Shown piece after piece: positions 26,901 through 35,337 of a stretch of DNA of 64,000 bases. The translations under genes and the position numbers were made by a program. The notes under the pieces are model-generated. The model ran no database searches, was not told the DNA's origin, and saw only the letters and a list, made by a program, of their open reading frames with translations. The stretch covers positions 372,001-436,000 of the forward strand of contig NZ_UUPU01000085.1 of NCBI RefSeq assembly GCF_900591205.1, given 5' to 3'. How positions within the stretch are numbered: the stretch's first letter is position 1; the number at the start of each line of letters is the position of its first letter. This DNA is from Pseudomonas viridiflava. Its GTDB lineage: Bacteria; Pseudomonadota; Gammaproteobacteria; Pseudomonadales; Pseudomonadaceae.

Positions 26901-27002
26901 GGTGTGTCGGCAACATAATCAAGGGCTCTGGATTATAAGCGCCTTCTGTACGGCAATAGGTGGTATACCCAGTGTTACATCCCCTTCAGTTGAGCACGCA
27001 TC

Positions 27003-27119
27003 ATGGCCAAAGGTATGGATTCAAAGAAAGCCGCGAAGAAGAAACCGGCAAAGACCGCCGATGAAAAACGCGCTGACAAGAAAGCCAAGAAGTCGGAGAC
27101 CGGCCTGTTCGGCCACTGA
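27003..27119 (+). CDS. Small lysine-rich protein
   Basis: This 38-residue open frame encodes MAKGMDSKKAAKKKPAKTAD and ends ETGLFGH. Nearly half of the residues are Lys or Ala, recalling the tails of histone-like pseudomonad proteins but far shorter. The composition is too organised for chance and the codons are typical of the genome. A strong ribosome site is not evident. Function unknown. Confidence 0.55.
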   Translation: MAKGMDSKKAAKKKPAKTADEKRADKKAKKSETGLFGH

Positions 27120-27154
27120 GTTACACGCTTGGAACCAAACGATCTGCAAGATTT

Positions 27155-27307
27155 TTGCGCCCCACCGAATGGCCGACCTGGCTGCTGTTGATCGGCGTAT
27201 ACGTCGGCTGGTTCACCGTGATCCTCGCCCTCTACACCCTGGCGCGCGCCTTGGCGATCCATATCTCCCGCCGTACCGGGTTGTGGGTAACGGTGAGTAC
27301 CACGTGA
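27155..27307 (+). pseudogene. Possible 5' remnant of a fatty-acid desaturase-like membrane gene
   Basis: The frame reads LRPTEWPTWLLLIGVYVGW, then a hydrophobic helix and ALAIHISRRTGLW before a stop. The PTEWPT opening and first membrane helix recall the start of membrane fatty-acid desaturases, but the histidine boxes are absent and the frame ends after about 50 codons next to a decayed REP. No ATG with a ribosome site starts it; TTG is assumed. It could instead be a tiny membrane protein. Confidence 0.35.
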
Positions 27308-27329
27308 CCTGTGCAACGACTCGGTCAAC

Positions 27330-27418
27330 TGTGGGAGCAGGCTTGCCTGTGATGCCTGCACCAGGGTATTTAAGGTACACCGCGGTGACGCTATCGCAGG
27401 CACGCCAGCTCTCACAGG
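27330..27418. repeat. Degenerate REPIN
   Basis: GTGGGAGCAGGCTTGCCTGTGAT is mirrored by ATCGCAGGCACGCCAGCTCTCAC with several mismatches, so the element is older or damaged compared with others in the window. Confidence 0.75.
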
Positions 27419-27434
27419 TTGATTGCATTTCAGA

Positions 27435-28037
27435 TCATGGGTTTTCGGCGGCCAACGCTGCAATCACCGCTGGGCGCTCGCCTACCCGCTGCTGAAACGC
27501 CGCCAGCGCCGGCCATTCGCCCAGATCAATCGCATGAAACGCCGCCCAGCGCAGCACCACGAACAGGTACGCGTCCGCCACCGAATACTGCTCGCCCAGC
27601 AAATAATCCTGGCGCTCCAGGGTCTGCACCAGCACCGCGAAACGCTTGAACAGCGTGGCCTGGAACATGGCCCGCACTTCACCTTCGATTGCGCCATTGA
27701 AGAACACCGCCAACCCGCCGTGAATTTCGGTGGCGATAAAGTTCAGCCATTCCTGCAAACGTACGCGTTCCCAGCTGCCATTGGCCGGGGCCAGGTGGGC
27801 TCCGGGTTTAAGGTCGGCCAGGTATTGCAGGATCGCGCTGGCTTCGGTCAGTACCTGGCCATTCTCCAGTTGCAGCGCCGCCACGTAGCCCTTGGGGTTG
27901 ACCTGCAGAAAGTCCTGGCCATCGGCGGTGGTTTTGGCCTGGTTGTCGACCAGCACCAGCTCGAACGGCAGCGCCAATTCGCGCAGCACGATGTGCGGGG
28001 CGAGGGAACAGGCGTGAGGGAAGAAATACAGTTTCAT
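27435..28037 (-). CDS. Glutathione S-transferase
   Basis: The 200-residue protein has an N-terminal thioredoxin-like GST domain (MKLYFFPHACSLAPHIVLRE; the segment HACSLAPH is typical of bacterial beta-class GSTs with a Cys near residue 10) and an all-helical C-terminal domain ending in WPALAAFQQRV. It conjugates or reduces with glutathione; the substrate is unknown. The gene is divergent from a LysR regulator about 100 bases away, its likely controller. Confidence 0.9.
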   Translation of the reverse strand: MKLYFFPHACSLAPHIVLRELALPFELVLVDNQAKTTADGQDFLQVNPKGYVAALQLENGQVLTEASAILQYLADLKPGAHLAPANGSWERVRLQEWLNFIATEIHGGLAVFFNGAIEGEVRAMFQATLFKRFAVLVQTLERQDYLLGEQYSVADAYLFVVLRWAAFHAIDLGEWPALAAFQQRVGERPAVIAALAAENP

Positions 28038-28133
28038 CTGGGGCGGCTCCGTTGAATTTGCGCCAGTCTCACGGGCATGGCACCGTGCGTAAAATTAAAC
28101 CTTCAGAGCCCTGCCATAAGGACAGCTACTGCC

Positions 28134-29003
28134 ATGATGAACCTGATGCACTGGCGCCTGCTGGTGGCCGTGGCCGATCACGGCAGCATCACCGCGGCTG
28201 CCGAACACGTGGGCATGACCCAGTCCGCCGCGAGCCAAGCCATGGCCGGCATGGAGGCGACCCTGGGCGCGCAGCTGTTTACCCGTGAGCCGCGCAAGAC
28301 CTTACCCACGGCCCTGGGGCTGAGTGTGATCGAGCAGGCGCGGGTAATGCTGGGCGCCTTGCAGGCGATTCGCAGCACCGTGGATGAAGCCAGGCCCATG
28401 CTGCGTGGGACGATTCGCATAGCCAGTTTCCCCATGGTATTGGCGACGTTTCTGACACCTTTGTTGCAGCGCTTCGCTCAGCTCTATCCCGGCATCGAGG
28501 TCACCACCCTGGATGTGACGGACAATGAAGTGCTGACCTTGCTCGACGCCGACCTGATCGACCTGGGTGTAGTGCTCAACCCCAAGCCCGAACGCAATGC
28601 CACGGTCTTGGGCCGTGACCTGTGGCTGGCGGTGCTGCCGACCACCCACCCGCTGGAGCAGCGGCCGGCTGATGCCACGGTGTCGCTTGAGGAATTGCTC
28701 GAGCAGCCCTTCGTGCTTGCCACCGGTGGTTGCACCGCGAATGCCCGCAGCCTGGGCGCGGCGGCGGGGTTGACCCTGCGCGATATCCGCGTGGAAGTGC
28801 GCGAATGGAACAGCGCTTTTAGCCTGGTGCGTGAAGGCGTCGGCGTTACCCTGGTGCCCGAGATGGCCCTGCCCACCCTGCGCAACGGCCTGCGCGTAAT
28901 GCCGCTGACGGTGCCGCTGCACCGCGAATTTGCGCTGGTCGGTTCGCCCACCCATCCGCCCTCTGCTGCCGCCTGTGCACTGCTGAAAATGCTGGCGGAC
29001 TAG
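28134..29003 (+). CDS. LysR-family transcriptional regulator
   Basis: The 289-residue regulator has the LysR helix-turn-helix near the N-terminus (HGSITAAAEHVGMTQSAASQ) and a periplasmic-binding-like effector domain (RGTIRIASFPMVLATFLTP). The start MMNLMHWR is chosen because AAGGA lies about 11 bases upstream and LysR proteins begin close to the helix-turn-helix. It faces the GST gene, suggesting it regulates that gene and itself. Confidence 0.88.
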   Translation: MMNLMHWRLLVAVADHGSITAAAEHVGMTQSAASQAMAGMEATLGAQLFTREPRKTLPTALGLSVIEQARVMLGALQAIRSTVDEARPMLRGTIRIASFPMVLATFLTPLLQRFAQLYPGIEVTTLDVTDNEVLTLLDADLIDLGVVLNPKPERNATVLGRDLWLAVLPTTHPLEQRPADATVSLEELLEQPFVLATGGCTANARSLGAAAGLTLRDIRVEVREWNSAFSLVREGVGVTLVPEMALPTLRNGLRVMPLTVPLHREFALVGSPTHPPSAAACALLKMLAD

Positions 29004-29156
29004 TGACCTTGCATAGCGCCAAGCCGTGTCTATGCTCACTCAGAACCGTTGATGACGCTTGGCATGTAAGCGATTTGGATGGTTGTTTCCAGCAGTAGCC
29101 AACTGAAGAATGGAATGCGCCTTCGCAGGCGCCAGGAAATCAAGGGTGATCTGACC

Positions 29157-30482
29157 ATGTTCAATCTCCACCACAAATCCGACCTGCTTGAAATCCAGCG
29201 TTTCTCCTGTGCCCTCACCGAATCCAACGCCAAACTCGCTGCCATCAGCCGCTCCATGGCTATGATCGAGTTTGACCGCGATGGCGTAATCCTCGATGCC
29301 AACGACAACTTCTGCAAAACCATGGGCTACAGCGCCGACGAAATTCGCGGCAAACATCACCGTATCTTTTGCGACGAGGCTTACACCCACACCCACACCG
29401 ACGCCTACGCCAAGCTGTGGCGCGACCTGGCGCGAGGCGAAGCCCTGAGTGGCACCTTTATGCGGCTGAACAAACACGGTCAAGAAGTGTGGCTCGAAGC
29501 CAGCTACATGCCGGTACTGGACAGCGACAATCACGTACAGAGCGTGATCAAAGTCGCGTCGGATATTTCCGCGCGGGTGCACCACGAACATGAAAACCAA
29601 AGCCTGATCGACGCGATCAGCCGCTCCATGGCAGTGATCGAATTCACCCCCCAGGGCCAGATCCTCAACGCCAACGACAACTTTCTGAAGACGGTGGGTT
29701 ACTCCCTGGATGAAATCGTCGGCCAGCACCACAGCCTGTTCTGCCATCGCGGCGAGGTGGAGTCGCCGACCTACAAGGCATTCTGGGCCTCGCTCAACCG
29801 TGGCGAATACCACTCGCACCGTTTCGAGCGCAAAAACAAATACGGCAAAACCCTGTTTTTGGAAGCCTCCTACAACCCGATTTTCGATACCAACGGGCGC
29901 CTGTACAAAGTCGTGAAATTTGCCAGCGACATCACCGACCAAGTCACTACCCTGCGCACCGCCGCCGATTCAGCCCACGCCACCTCGGTACAAAACGACG
30001 CCTGCGCGCGCAAGGGCTCGGAGGTGGTGCAGCAAACGGTGCAGATCATCGAGGAAATTTCCCACGACCTGAACCAGGCGGCGCAGAGCATAGATGCGGT
30101 GAGCAAGCAGTCGGACATCATCGGCGCCATCGTGCAGACCATCCGCAGCATTGCCGAGCAGACCAATATGCTCGCGCTCAACGCAGCGATTGAAGCAGCA
30201 CGGGCCGGCGAGCACGGGCGCGGGTTTGCGGTAGTCGCCGATGAAGTGCGCAGCCTGGCGGCCAGGACCAGCCAGGCGACCGTGGAAATTGTGGATGTGG
30301 TGCGCAAGAACCACGACCTGTCGCTGAGCGCAGTGTCGAGTATGCAGTCGAGCCTGAGCCGCACGGGGCTGGGGGTGGAACTGGCGAACGAGGCGGGGCA
30401 GGTGATCCTGGAGATTCAGGAAGGCTCACGGCATGTGGTGGATGCGATCAGTCAATTCAACTCGACGTTGCAATTGCAGTAA
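29157..30482 (+). CDS. Soluble PAS-PAS chemoreceptor, BdlA-like
   Basis: The 441-residue protein has no membrane segment. Two similar PAS domains follow each other (SRSMAMIEFDRDG at about 31 and SRSMAVIEFTPQG at about 154, each with the ANDNF motif), then a chemoreceptor signalling domain with the hairpin tip EQTNMLALNAAIEAARAGE. The layout matches BdlA, the biofilm-dispersal protein of P. aeruginosa, and Aer-2-like soluble receptors. No C-terminal CheR pentapeptide is present. AAGGGTGAT before the ATG supports this start over one further upstream. Confidence 0.85.
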   Translation: MFNLHHKSDLLEIQRFSCALTESNAKLAAISRSMAMIEFDRDGVILDANDNFCKTMGYSADEIRGKHHRIFCDEAYTHTHTDAYAKLWRDLARGEALSGTFMRLNKHGQEVWLEASYMPVLDSDNHVQSVIKVASDISARVHHEHENQSLIDAISRSMAVIEFTPQGQILNANDNFLKTVGYSLDEIVGQHHSLFCHRGEVESPTYKAFWASLNRGEYHSHRFERKNKYGKTLFLEASYNPIFDTNGRLYKVVKFASDITDQVTTLRTAADSAHATSVQNDACARKGSEVVQQTVQIIEEISHDLNQAAQSIDAVSKQSDIIGAIVQTIRSIAEQTNMLALNAAIEAARAGEHGRGFAVVADEVRSLAARTSQATVEIVDVVRKNHDLSLSAVSSMQSSLSRTGLGVELANEAGQVILEIQEGSRHVVDAISQFNSTLQLQ

Positions 30483-30485
30483 TCC

Positions 30486-30580
30486 AATGTGGGAGGGGGC
30501 TTGCTCCCGAAGGCGGTGGATCAGTCACCTACTGCAGTGACTGACACTCTGTCTTCGGGAGCAAGCCCCCTCCCACATTT
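30486..30580. repeat. REPIN of the GGGAGGGGGCTTGC class
   Basis: AATGTGGGAGGGGGCTTGCTC and an inverted copy ending CCCCCTCCCACATTT enclose a centre with TCAGTCAC...GTGACTGA symmetry. It sits between converging genes. Confidence 0.92.
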
Positions 30581-30593
30581 TATCCCTCGTGGC

Positions 30594-31088
30594 TTAGATC
30601 GCCGCCAGGGTTTCTTTCAACGTCTGTGCCTGCGGGTCAGCGGTTTTCGCGGCTACCTGCTGCTCTTGCTGCTGCTTCAGGCGCTCGGCCACTTGCTTGG
30701 AGATGGCGTCCTGTTTTTCCTGCGACATGTTCTGCACGTCCGCTTCGGTCAAACCCTGCTCCTTGAGCAATTGCTCACGGATTCGTTCGGCCGGGGATTT
30801 GCTCATGTAATCAGTGAACTCCGAACGCGCATCGGACGTAGCGCTGGTGGCCGGCACGTCGGTGGCCGACGTCTGCAACTGCACGCGGGTCTTGGCAAAG
30901 GCTTCGTCGATACGATCGCTGGCCTTGTCCAAGTCCTTCTGCGCAGCCGGCACGGTCACGCTTTGCTGCGCCGCTTGCAGGGCGCCGCTGTACAGCGTGC
31001 TGGCGGCGGCATTGGCGGGGTCCATGTCGGGTCGCTTGAGTTGTTGAACGGTGGCCACGGCCTGAGTGTTGTTAGTGCTGAGCAGCAT
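30594..31088 (-). CDS. Hydrophilic helical protein of unknown function
   Basis: The 164-residue protein is rich in Gln, Ala, Lys and Glu and is probably mostly helical, with a Gln-rich coil near the end (RLKQQQEQQVAAK). No signal peptide, membrane segment or recognisable domain is seen. Pseudomonads carry proteins of this general look, but I cannot name a family. It is read towards the REPIN behind the chemoreceptor gene. Confidence 0.7.
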   Translation of the reverse strand: MLLSTNNTQAVATVQQLKRPDMDPANAAASTLYSGALQAAQQSVTVPAAQKDLDKASDRIDEAFAKTRVQLQTSATDVPATSATSDARSEFTDYMSKSPAERIREQLLKEQGLTEADVQNMSQEKQDAISKQVAERLKQQQEQQVAAKTADPQAQTLKETLAAI

Positions 31089-31221
31089 AATCGGTCACCT
31101 GTGCAAATGTACGGTGCGACAGCCGCAGCAAGTAGCGTGCCGGGTATGTGATACCCGGTTTTATTGGGGATGCCGTGGCCGTTGCGGCAATAGTTGTCCC
31201 GCAAGCGGCCAACCGTTGCCG

Positions 31222-32631
31222 TCAGTGGGCGATATTTTCCAGCGCCAGGTTACGCGTACGCGGCCCGAACCAACTGATAGTGATCATCACGATCAACATG
31301 CTGCTGGCAATAAACGCCAGCACCCCCGGCGTGCCCAGGTGTTCGAGGATAAAACCGATCAACAAGCTGCTGAACACCGTGGACAAGCGGCTGAACGAAT
31401 AACAGAACCCCACCGCCCGCGCGCGGATATTGGTCGGGAACAGCTCGCTCTGGTACGAGTGGTAACTGAAACTCAGCCAGGCATTGCAGAAGGTGATCAT
31501 CACCCCGCAGATCACCAGCCCCACCGGCGTGGTTTGCAGGGCGAACAGGCTGCCGAAGATCATCGCGCCCAGTGCCGAACCGACGATCTGCCATTTGTTT
31601 TCAAAACGGTTGGCCACCTTCACAAACAGCAACGGCCCCAGTGGGTAGGCGAGGGTGATGATAAAGGCGTAGAGCAAGCTGTGGGTCACGCTCACGCCCT
31701 GGCCCGACAGCAGCGCCGGCAGCCAATTGCCGAAGCCGAAAAAACCGATGGCCTGGAACACATGGAACACAATCAGCATCAAGGCGCGGCGGCGGTACGG
31801 CGGCTGCCAGATATCGGCAAACCGGCCACTGCCTTGCACGCTGACGGCTTGCGGTTCCGGCTCCTCCAGCGGCTTGCCGTGGTCCTTCTGGCAGCGCGCT
31901 TCCAGGCTGTCCATGATGGCTCCGGCTTCGTCAAAGCGGCCTTTCTGCGCCAGCCAGCGCGGTGATTCCGGCAGACGTTTGCGCAGTTGCCAGATAAACA
32001 GCGCAAACACGGCACTGCTGAGCACCACCCAGCGCCAGCCGGAGATCCCGAACGGCGCCTGGGGCACCAGCCACCACGACATCAACGCCACCGCCGGCAC
32101 CGACAGAAACTGGATGAAAAACGCAAAGGCAAACGCCGAACTGCGCATGCGTTTGGGCACCAGTTCCGAGAGGTAGGCGTCGATGGTCACCAACTCGATG
32201 CCCAGGCCAATGCCCACCAGAAAGCGCATGCAGATAATGCCCAGCGCAGACGTCTGAATGCCCATCAGCACGGTGGCGACGGTGTACCAGATCAACGCAA
32301 AGGTGAAGATCGCCCGGCGCCCGAAGCGGTCGGCAATCGGGCTGAGCAGGCTGGCGCCGAGGAACAGTCCCAGAAAGGTCGCCGAGGCAAATGCCGCTTG
32401 ATCCGAGAAGCCGAACACGCCTTCGCTGCCGGTGTGGAAAATCCCGTCACTGATCAAACCGGGGCTGATATAGGCGGTCTGGAACAAGTCATACAGCTCG
32501 AAAAAACCGCCGATCGACAGCAACGCGACCAGGCGCCAGACGGTGGCGACGGCGGGCAGGCGGTCAATGCGCGCGCTGATATGGGCGGCACGGATCGGGT
32601 CGATACCGTCGGTGCTGGAAAGTGCGGGCAT
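31222..32631 (-). CDS. MFS transporter, sugar-porter-like
   Basis: The 469-residue protein has twelve predicted membrane helices and the MFS loop motif ASLLSPIADRFGRRAIF between helices 2 and 3, a second one at ESPRWLAQKGR (the PESPRW motif of the sugar-porter subfamily), and a long central loop. It probably imports a small organic acid or sugar. It begins 9 bases behind the SDR gene, and a GST gene lies upstream of that, making a three-gene unit. Confidence 0.88.
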   Translation of the reverse strand: MPALSSTDGIDPIRAAHISARIDRLPAVATVWRLVALLSIGGFFELYDLFQTAYISPGLISDGIFHTGSEGVFGFSDQAAFASATFLGLFLGASLLSPIADRFGRRAIFTFALIWYTVATVLMGIQTSALGIICMRFLVGIGLGIELVTIDAYLSELVPKRMRSSAFAFAFFIQFLSVPAVALMSWWLVPQAPFGISGWRWVVLSSAVFALFIWQLRKRLPESPRWLAQKGRFDEAGAIMDSLEARCQKDHGKPLEEPEPQAVSVQGSGRFADIWQPPYRRRALMLIVFHVFQAIGFFGFGNWLPALLSGQGVSVTHSLLYAFIITLAYPLGPLLFVKVANRFENKWQIVGSALGAMIFGSLFALQTTPVGLVICGVMITFCNAWLSFSYHSYQSELFPTNIRARAVGFCYSFSRLSTVFSSLLIGFILEHLGTPGVLAFIASSMLIVMITISWFGPRTRNLALENIAH

Positions 32632-32640
32632 AGTGAAAAC

Positions 32641-33378
32641 TCAGTCAGTAATCGGAATATCGAATTCCCGGAACGCATCGTCGACGGGATGGTAACCCAA
32701 CACCCGCGTGGTTTCGCTGAGGTCCAGGCGCTTGAAGCGGTTATTGGAAATGCCGTGGGCGATCAAGTGTTTCACGCCTTCGGCCTCCACCGAACGTTGC
32801 AGCAAGTGCACGGCGTCCCGTGGGCTGAGCCAGGCGCTGAGGTCGCGGGCGTTGTTCAGGTCGTGGGTTTCGGGGAATTCGAAGGCGCCGATGCGCAGGG
32901 CAATCGTCGCCAGTGGCGTCTTGGCGGCGTAGTAGGCACACAGTGCCTCGCCGTAGCATTTGCTCACGCCATACAGGTTGGCGGGCATCACCTGCATGCC
33001 GGGCGTGATCTGGCGGTCCACCGGGTAGCCTTCGATGGTTTGCGCGCTGCTGGCGAACACCAGGCGTTTCACCCCGGCGGCCACGGCCGCTTCGAACAGG
33101 TAGGTGGTGGCGAGGATATTGTTCGGCAGCAATTCGTCGAACGAGGCGCTGGCGTGGGGGATGCCCGACAGGTGCACGATCACGTCGATGCCATCGAGCA
33201 AGGCGCTGAGGCTGGATTTATCGCTGAGGTCGGCGTGTACGAAACGGTGCTCGCCCAGGGCGAAATCCGGCGCGATGCGGTCGGTGAGGGTGAAGCGATA
33301 ACGGTCTTTCGAGGCTTCGAAAAACGTCTTGCCGATTCTGCCGCAGGCGCCGGTCAGCAGTAGGTTAAGTCCTTTCAC
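32641..33378 (-). CDS. NAD-dependent short-chain dehydrogenase, uronate dehydrogenase-like
   Basis: The 245-residue extended SDR has LLTGACGRIGKTF (nucleotide loop), FASSAQ and Y136-x3-K140 in YGVSKCYGE. Length and layout resemble uronate dehydrogenase of P. syringae, which oxidises glucuronate and galacturonate. Overall likeness is by eye only. It starts with GTG preceded by AAGGA at good distance. Linked to the MFS gene, it may oxidise the imported substrate. Confidence 0.82.
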   Translation of the reverse strand: MKGLNLLLTGACGRIGKTFFEASKDRYRFTLTDRIAPDFALGEHRFVHADLSDKSSLSALLDGIDVIVHLSGIPHASASFDELLPNNILATTYLFEAAVAAGVKRLVFASSAQTIEGYPVDRQITPGMQVMPANLYGVSKCYGEALCAYYAAKTPLATIALRIGAFEFPETHDLNNARDLSAWLSPRDAVHLLQRSVEAEGVKHLIAHGISNNRFKRLDLSETTRVLGYHPVDDAFREFDIPITD

Positions 33379-33393
33379 GGTGCAGTCCTTGTT

Positions 33394-34026
33394 TTAGTGA
33401 TGGCCGTCGAGGGCGAACAGTTTGAAGCCCTGGCGCTGGCTCAGACGCTGGTAATACGCCGCAATGGCAGGGTAGGGCGGGCGCTGCATGGGTGTGCTCT
33501 GCCAGCGGTGCACCGAGAGCCCGATGAGGATATCGGCGAGGCTGAATTCATCGCCGGCCACATACGCACCAGTTTTCGCCAGCTGTTGTTCCAGCAGGCC
33601 CATCTTGTCATTCCAGCGCTGCACAGCGGCGGCGATTTGCGTGGCGTCGAGGCCGTCGGGGTTGTTGCGCACCAGGGCGGTGAAGGCGTCACCCCAGGCG
33701 CGGTTGAGTTCCACCGCTTGCCAGTCCACCCATTGCTCGACCCGTGCCCGGGGTGCGGGTTCGGCGGGCAGCAGGTCGTGGCGTTGGTAAAGGCCGATCA
33801 GGTAGCGGCAGATGGTGTTGGATTCCCACAGCACACCGTGGTCGTCGATCAGCACCGGCACTTGGGCGTTAGGGTTCAAGGCTAGGAATTCGGCGGATTG
33901 GGTGGGCTTGAAGCCGATGCCCCAGTCTTCGCGCACGTAGTCGATGCCCAGTTCCTGGCAGGTCCAAAGCACTTTGCGCACGTTGATGGAGGACGTGCGG
34001 CCCAAGATTTTCAGTGAGTGTCCCAT
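33394..34026 (-). CDS. Glutathione S-transferase
   Basis: The 210-residue GST starts with MGHSLKILGRTSSINVRKVLW (thioredoxin-fold half, with the S-S-I-N loop of bacterial theta-like enzymes) and carries IDDHGVLWESNTICRYL, the glutathione-contacting segment. The C-terminal half is helical. It precedes the SDR and MFS genes on the same strand with a 15-base gap, so it is probably transcribed with them. Confidence 0.88.
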   Translation of the reverse strand: MGHSLKILGRTSSINVRKVLWTCQELGIDYVREDWGIGFKPTQSAEFLALNPNAQVPVLIDDHGVLWESNTICRYLIGLYQRHDLLPAEPAPRARVEQWVDWQAVELNRAWGDAFTALVRNNPDGLDATQIAAAVQRWNDKMGLLEQQLAKTGAYVAGDEFSLADILIGLSVHRWQSTPMQRPPYPAIAAYYQRLSQRQGFKLFALDGHH

Positions 34027-34147
34027 CGTGCTTCCCTGGCAGTGGAAAACAATCAATCTAGCAGGTGCCAGCAACACGATGAAACGAATTGTCAACGATG
34101 CTTCCAGCGAGCAAGGCCGTTGGTCTGCCACACCTCCAGCGCAGCCT

Positions 34148-34390
34148 TTAAACCTCCGTTCGTTCCCCATGGCTGATCATCCAGCGCAGCAGGCTGGCCA
34201 AGGGGATTCGATGATGCTGCACCGAGCACCAGGCGCTGGCTGCGTCGCCGTACAACTCCACGTAGCGGCTGAGGGTGACGTGGCGGCCGTCATCCTCAAC
34301 CGACAGTTCGATTTCGCGGCAATGCAGCAACGCCGGGCTGGACATGCGTGTTCTTCGGTGCAGCACCAGAATCTGGTTTTTACTCGCCAT
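34148..34390 (-). CDS. Small protein of unknown function overlapping mlaA
   Basis: The 80-residue protein begins MASKNQILVLHRRTRM, 11 bases inside the end of the MlaA-type gene upstream, which suggests translational coupling. It is basic and soluble, with no recognised domain (RYVELYGDAASAWCS). The overlap with a real gene and good codon usage support its reality; the function is unknown. Confidence 0.6.
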   Translation of the reverse strand: MASKNQILVLHRRTRMSSPALLHCREIELSVEDDGRHVTLSRYVELYGDAASAWCSVQHHRIPLASLLRWMISHGERTEV

Positions 34391-35177
34391 GTTGCTCACC
34401 TTTGACGCACACCGAAGGATAGGCCGCGTCCCGGCCGGCCTTGCCTTCCAGCACGAAATCAGCCCGTCGCCGGGCAGTGCTGTCGCGCAGTGCCCGGTAA
34501 TAATCCGGCTGTTGACGCAATTGCTCGGTAAACGGCAAGGCTTCGGCGCGGCCATCGACGATGCCGCCAACGGTGCTGACGGTGCCCAGGGTCTCGACGG
34601 TATCGCTGTTGCTGCCCAGGGGGTTGATCGCAAAGCTCAGCACTTTGCCGGTGGCATCACGCAGGTTGCCGGTGCCCAGCAACGGCAGTTCAACGATAGG
34701 ACCGTTCGCGATATTCCACACGCCAAAGGTCTGGCCGAAGTCAGCCTTGTGCCGCTCGATGCCCATCTTGCCCGACACGTCGATCAACCCGACGATCCCC
34801 ACCGTGGTGTTAATCACGAAGCGGCCGAAGGTGGTGACGGAGCGCTCACCGTTGCCCTGCAGCAGGTCATTGATAAACACCTTGGGTTCGCCGAAGTTGG
34901 CGACGAAGTTATGCACGCCCGTCTGAAAGAACCCAGGCAAATGCCGGTAACCGCGTGCCACCGGTGCGAGGGCGTAATCATCCACCGTGCGATTGAAGGC
35001 GAAGACCCCGCGATTGACCGGCTCTGCCGGGTCATGAACCGTATCGCCGAGGGGAGCACAGGGGGAGGGCAGTGGTGCAGGCGCGCTCGCGCAGCCACTG
35101 GCGAGCACAACGACAAAACCGACAATGGCGGAGCGTACAACAGGCGTGGGGCGTTTGATGGTTAGCATGCAGGGCAT
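34380..35177 (-). CDS. mlaA: MlaA (VacJ) outer-membrane lipoprotein
   Basis: The 265-residue protein has a lipoprotein signal with lipobox LASGC near residue 29 and the MlaA core: DPAEPVNRGVFAFN, then FGEPKVFINDLLQG and FGVWNIANGPIVELPLLG. MlaA removes phospholipid from the outer leaflet with the Mla pathway. Two ATGs three codons apart are possible starts; neither has a strong ribosome site. Pseudomonads often have a second MlaA outside the mla operon, and this looks like such a copy. Confidence 0.88.
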   Translation of the reverse strand: MPCMLTIKRPTPVVRSAIVGFVVVLASGCASAPAPLPSPCAPLGDTVHDPAEPVNRGVFAFNRTVDDYALAPVARGYRHLPGFFQTGVHNFVANFGEPKVFINDLLQGNGERSVTTFGRFVINTTVGIVGLIDVSGKMGIERHKADFGQTFGVWNIANGPIVELPLLGTGNLRDATGKVLSFAINPLGSNSDTVETLGTVSTVGGIVDGRAEALPFTEQLRQQPDYYRALRDSTARRRADFVLEGKAGRDAAYPSVCVKGEQHGE

Positions 35178-35337
35178 CTCGGCAAGGATTGGTGGCGATC
35201 CTGCCTGGGTTTTTTTGCCTGAAGATTTCCGCTTTATTGCCTGCCTGTCGCTTTATTACCGAGTTGAAATATATGACGCAGCGCCAGGAATGATTTTAGA
35301 TACACACTTGCGAACCCATTGCGCCAGCGAGCCCACC

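Noticed and set aside
31987..33363. Plus-strand frame of 458 codons across the MFS and SDR genes
   Set aside because: It spans two real genes on the other strand, is full of Arg/His/Gln runs and has no recognisable domain.
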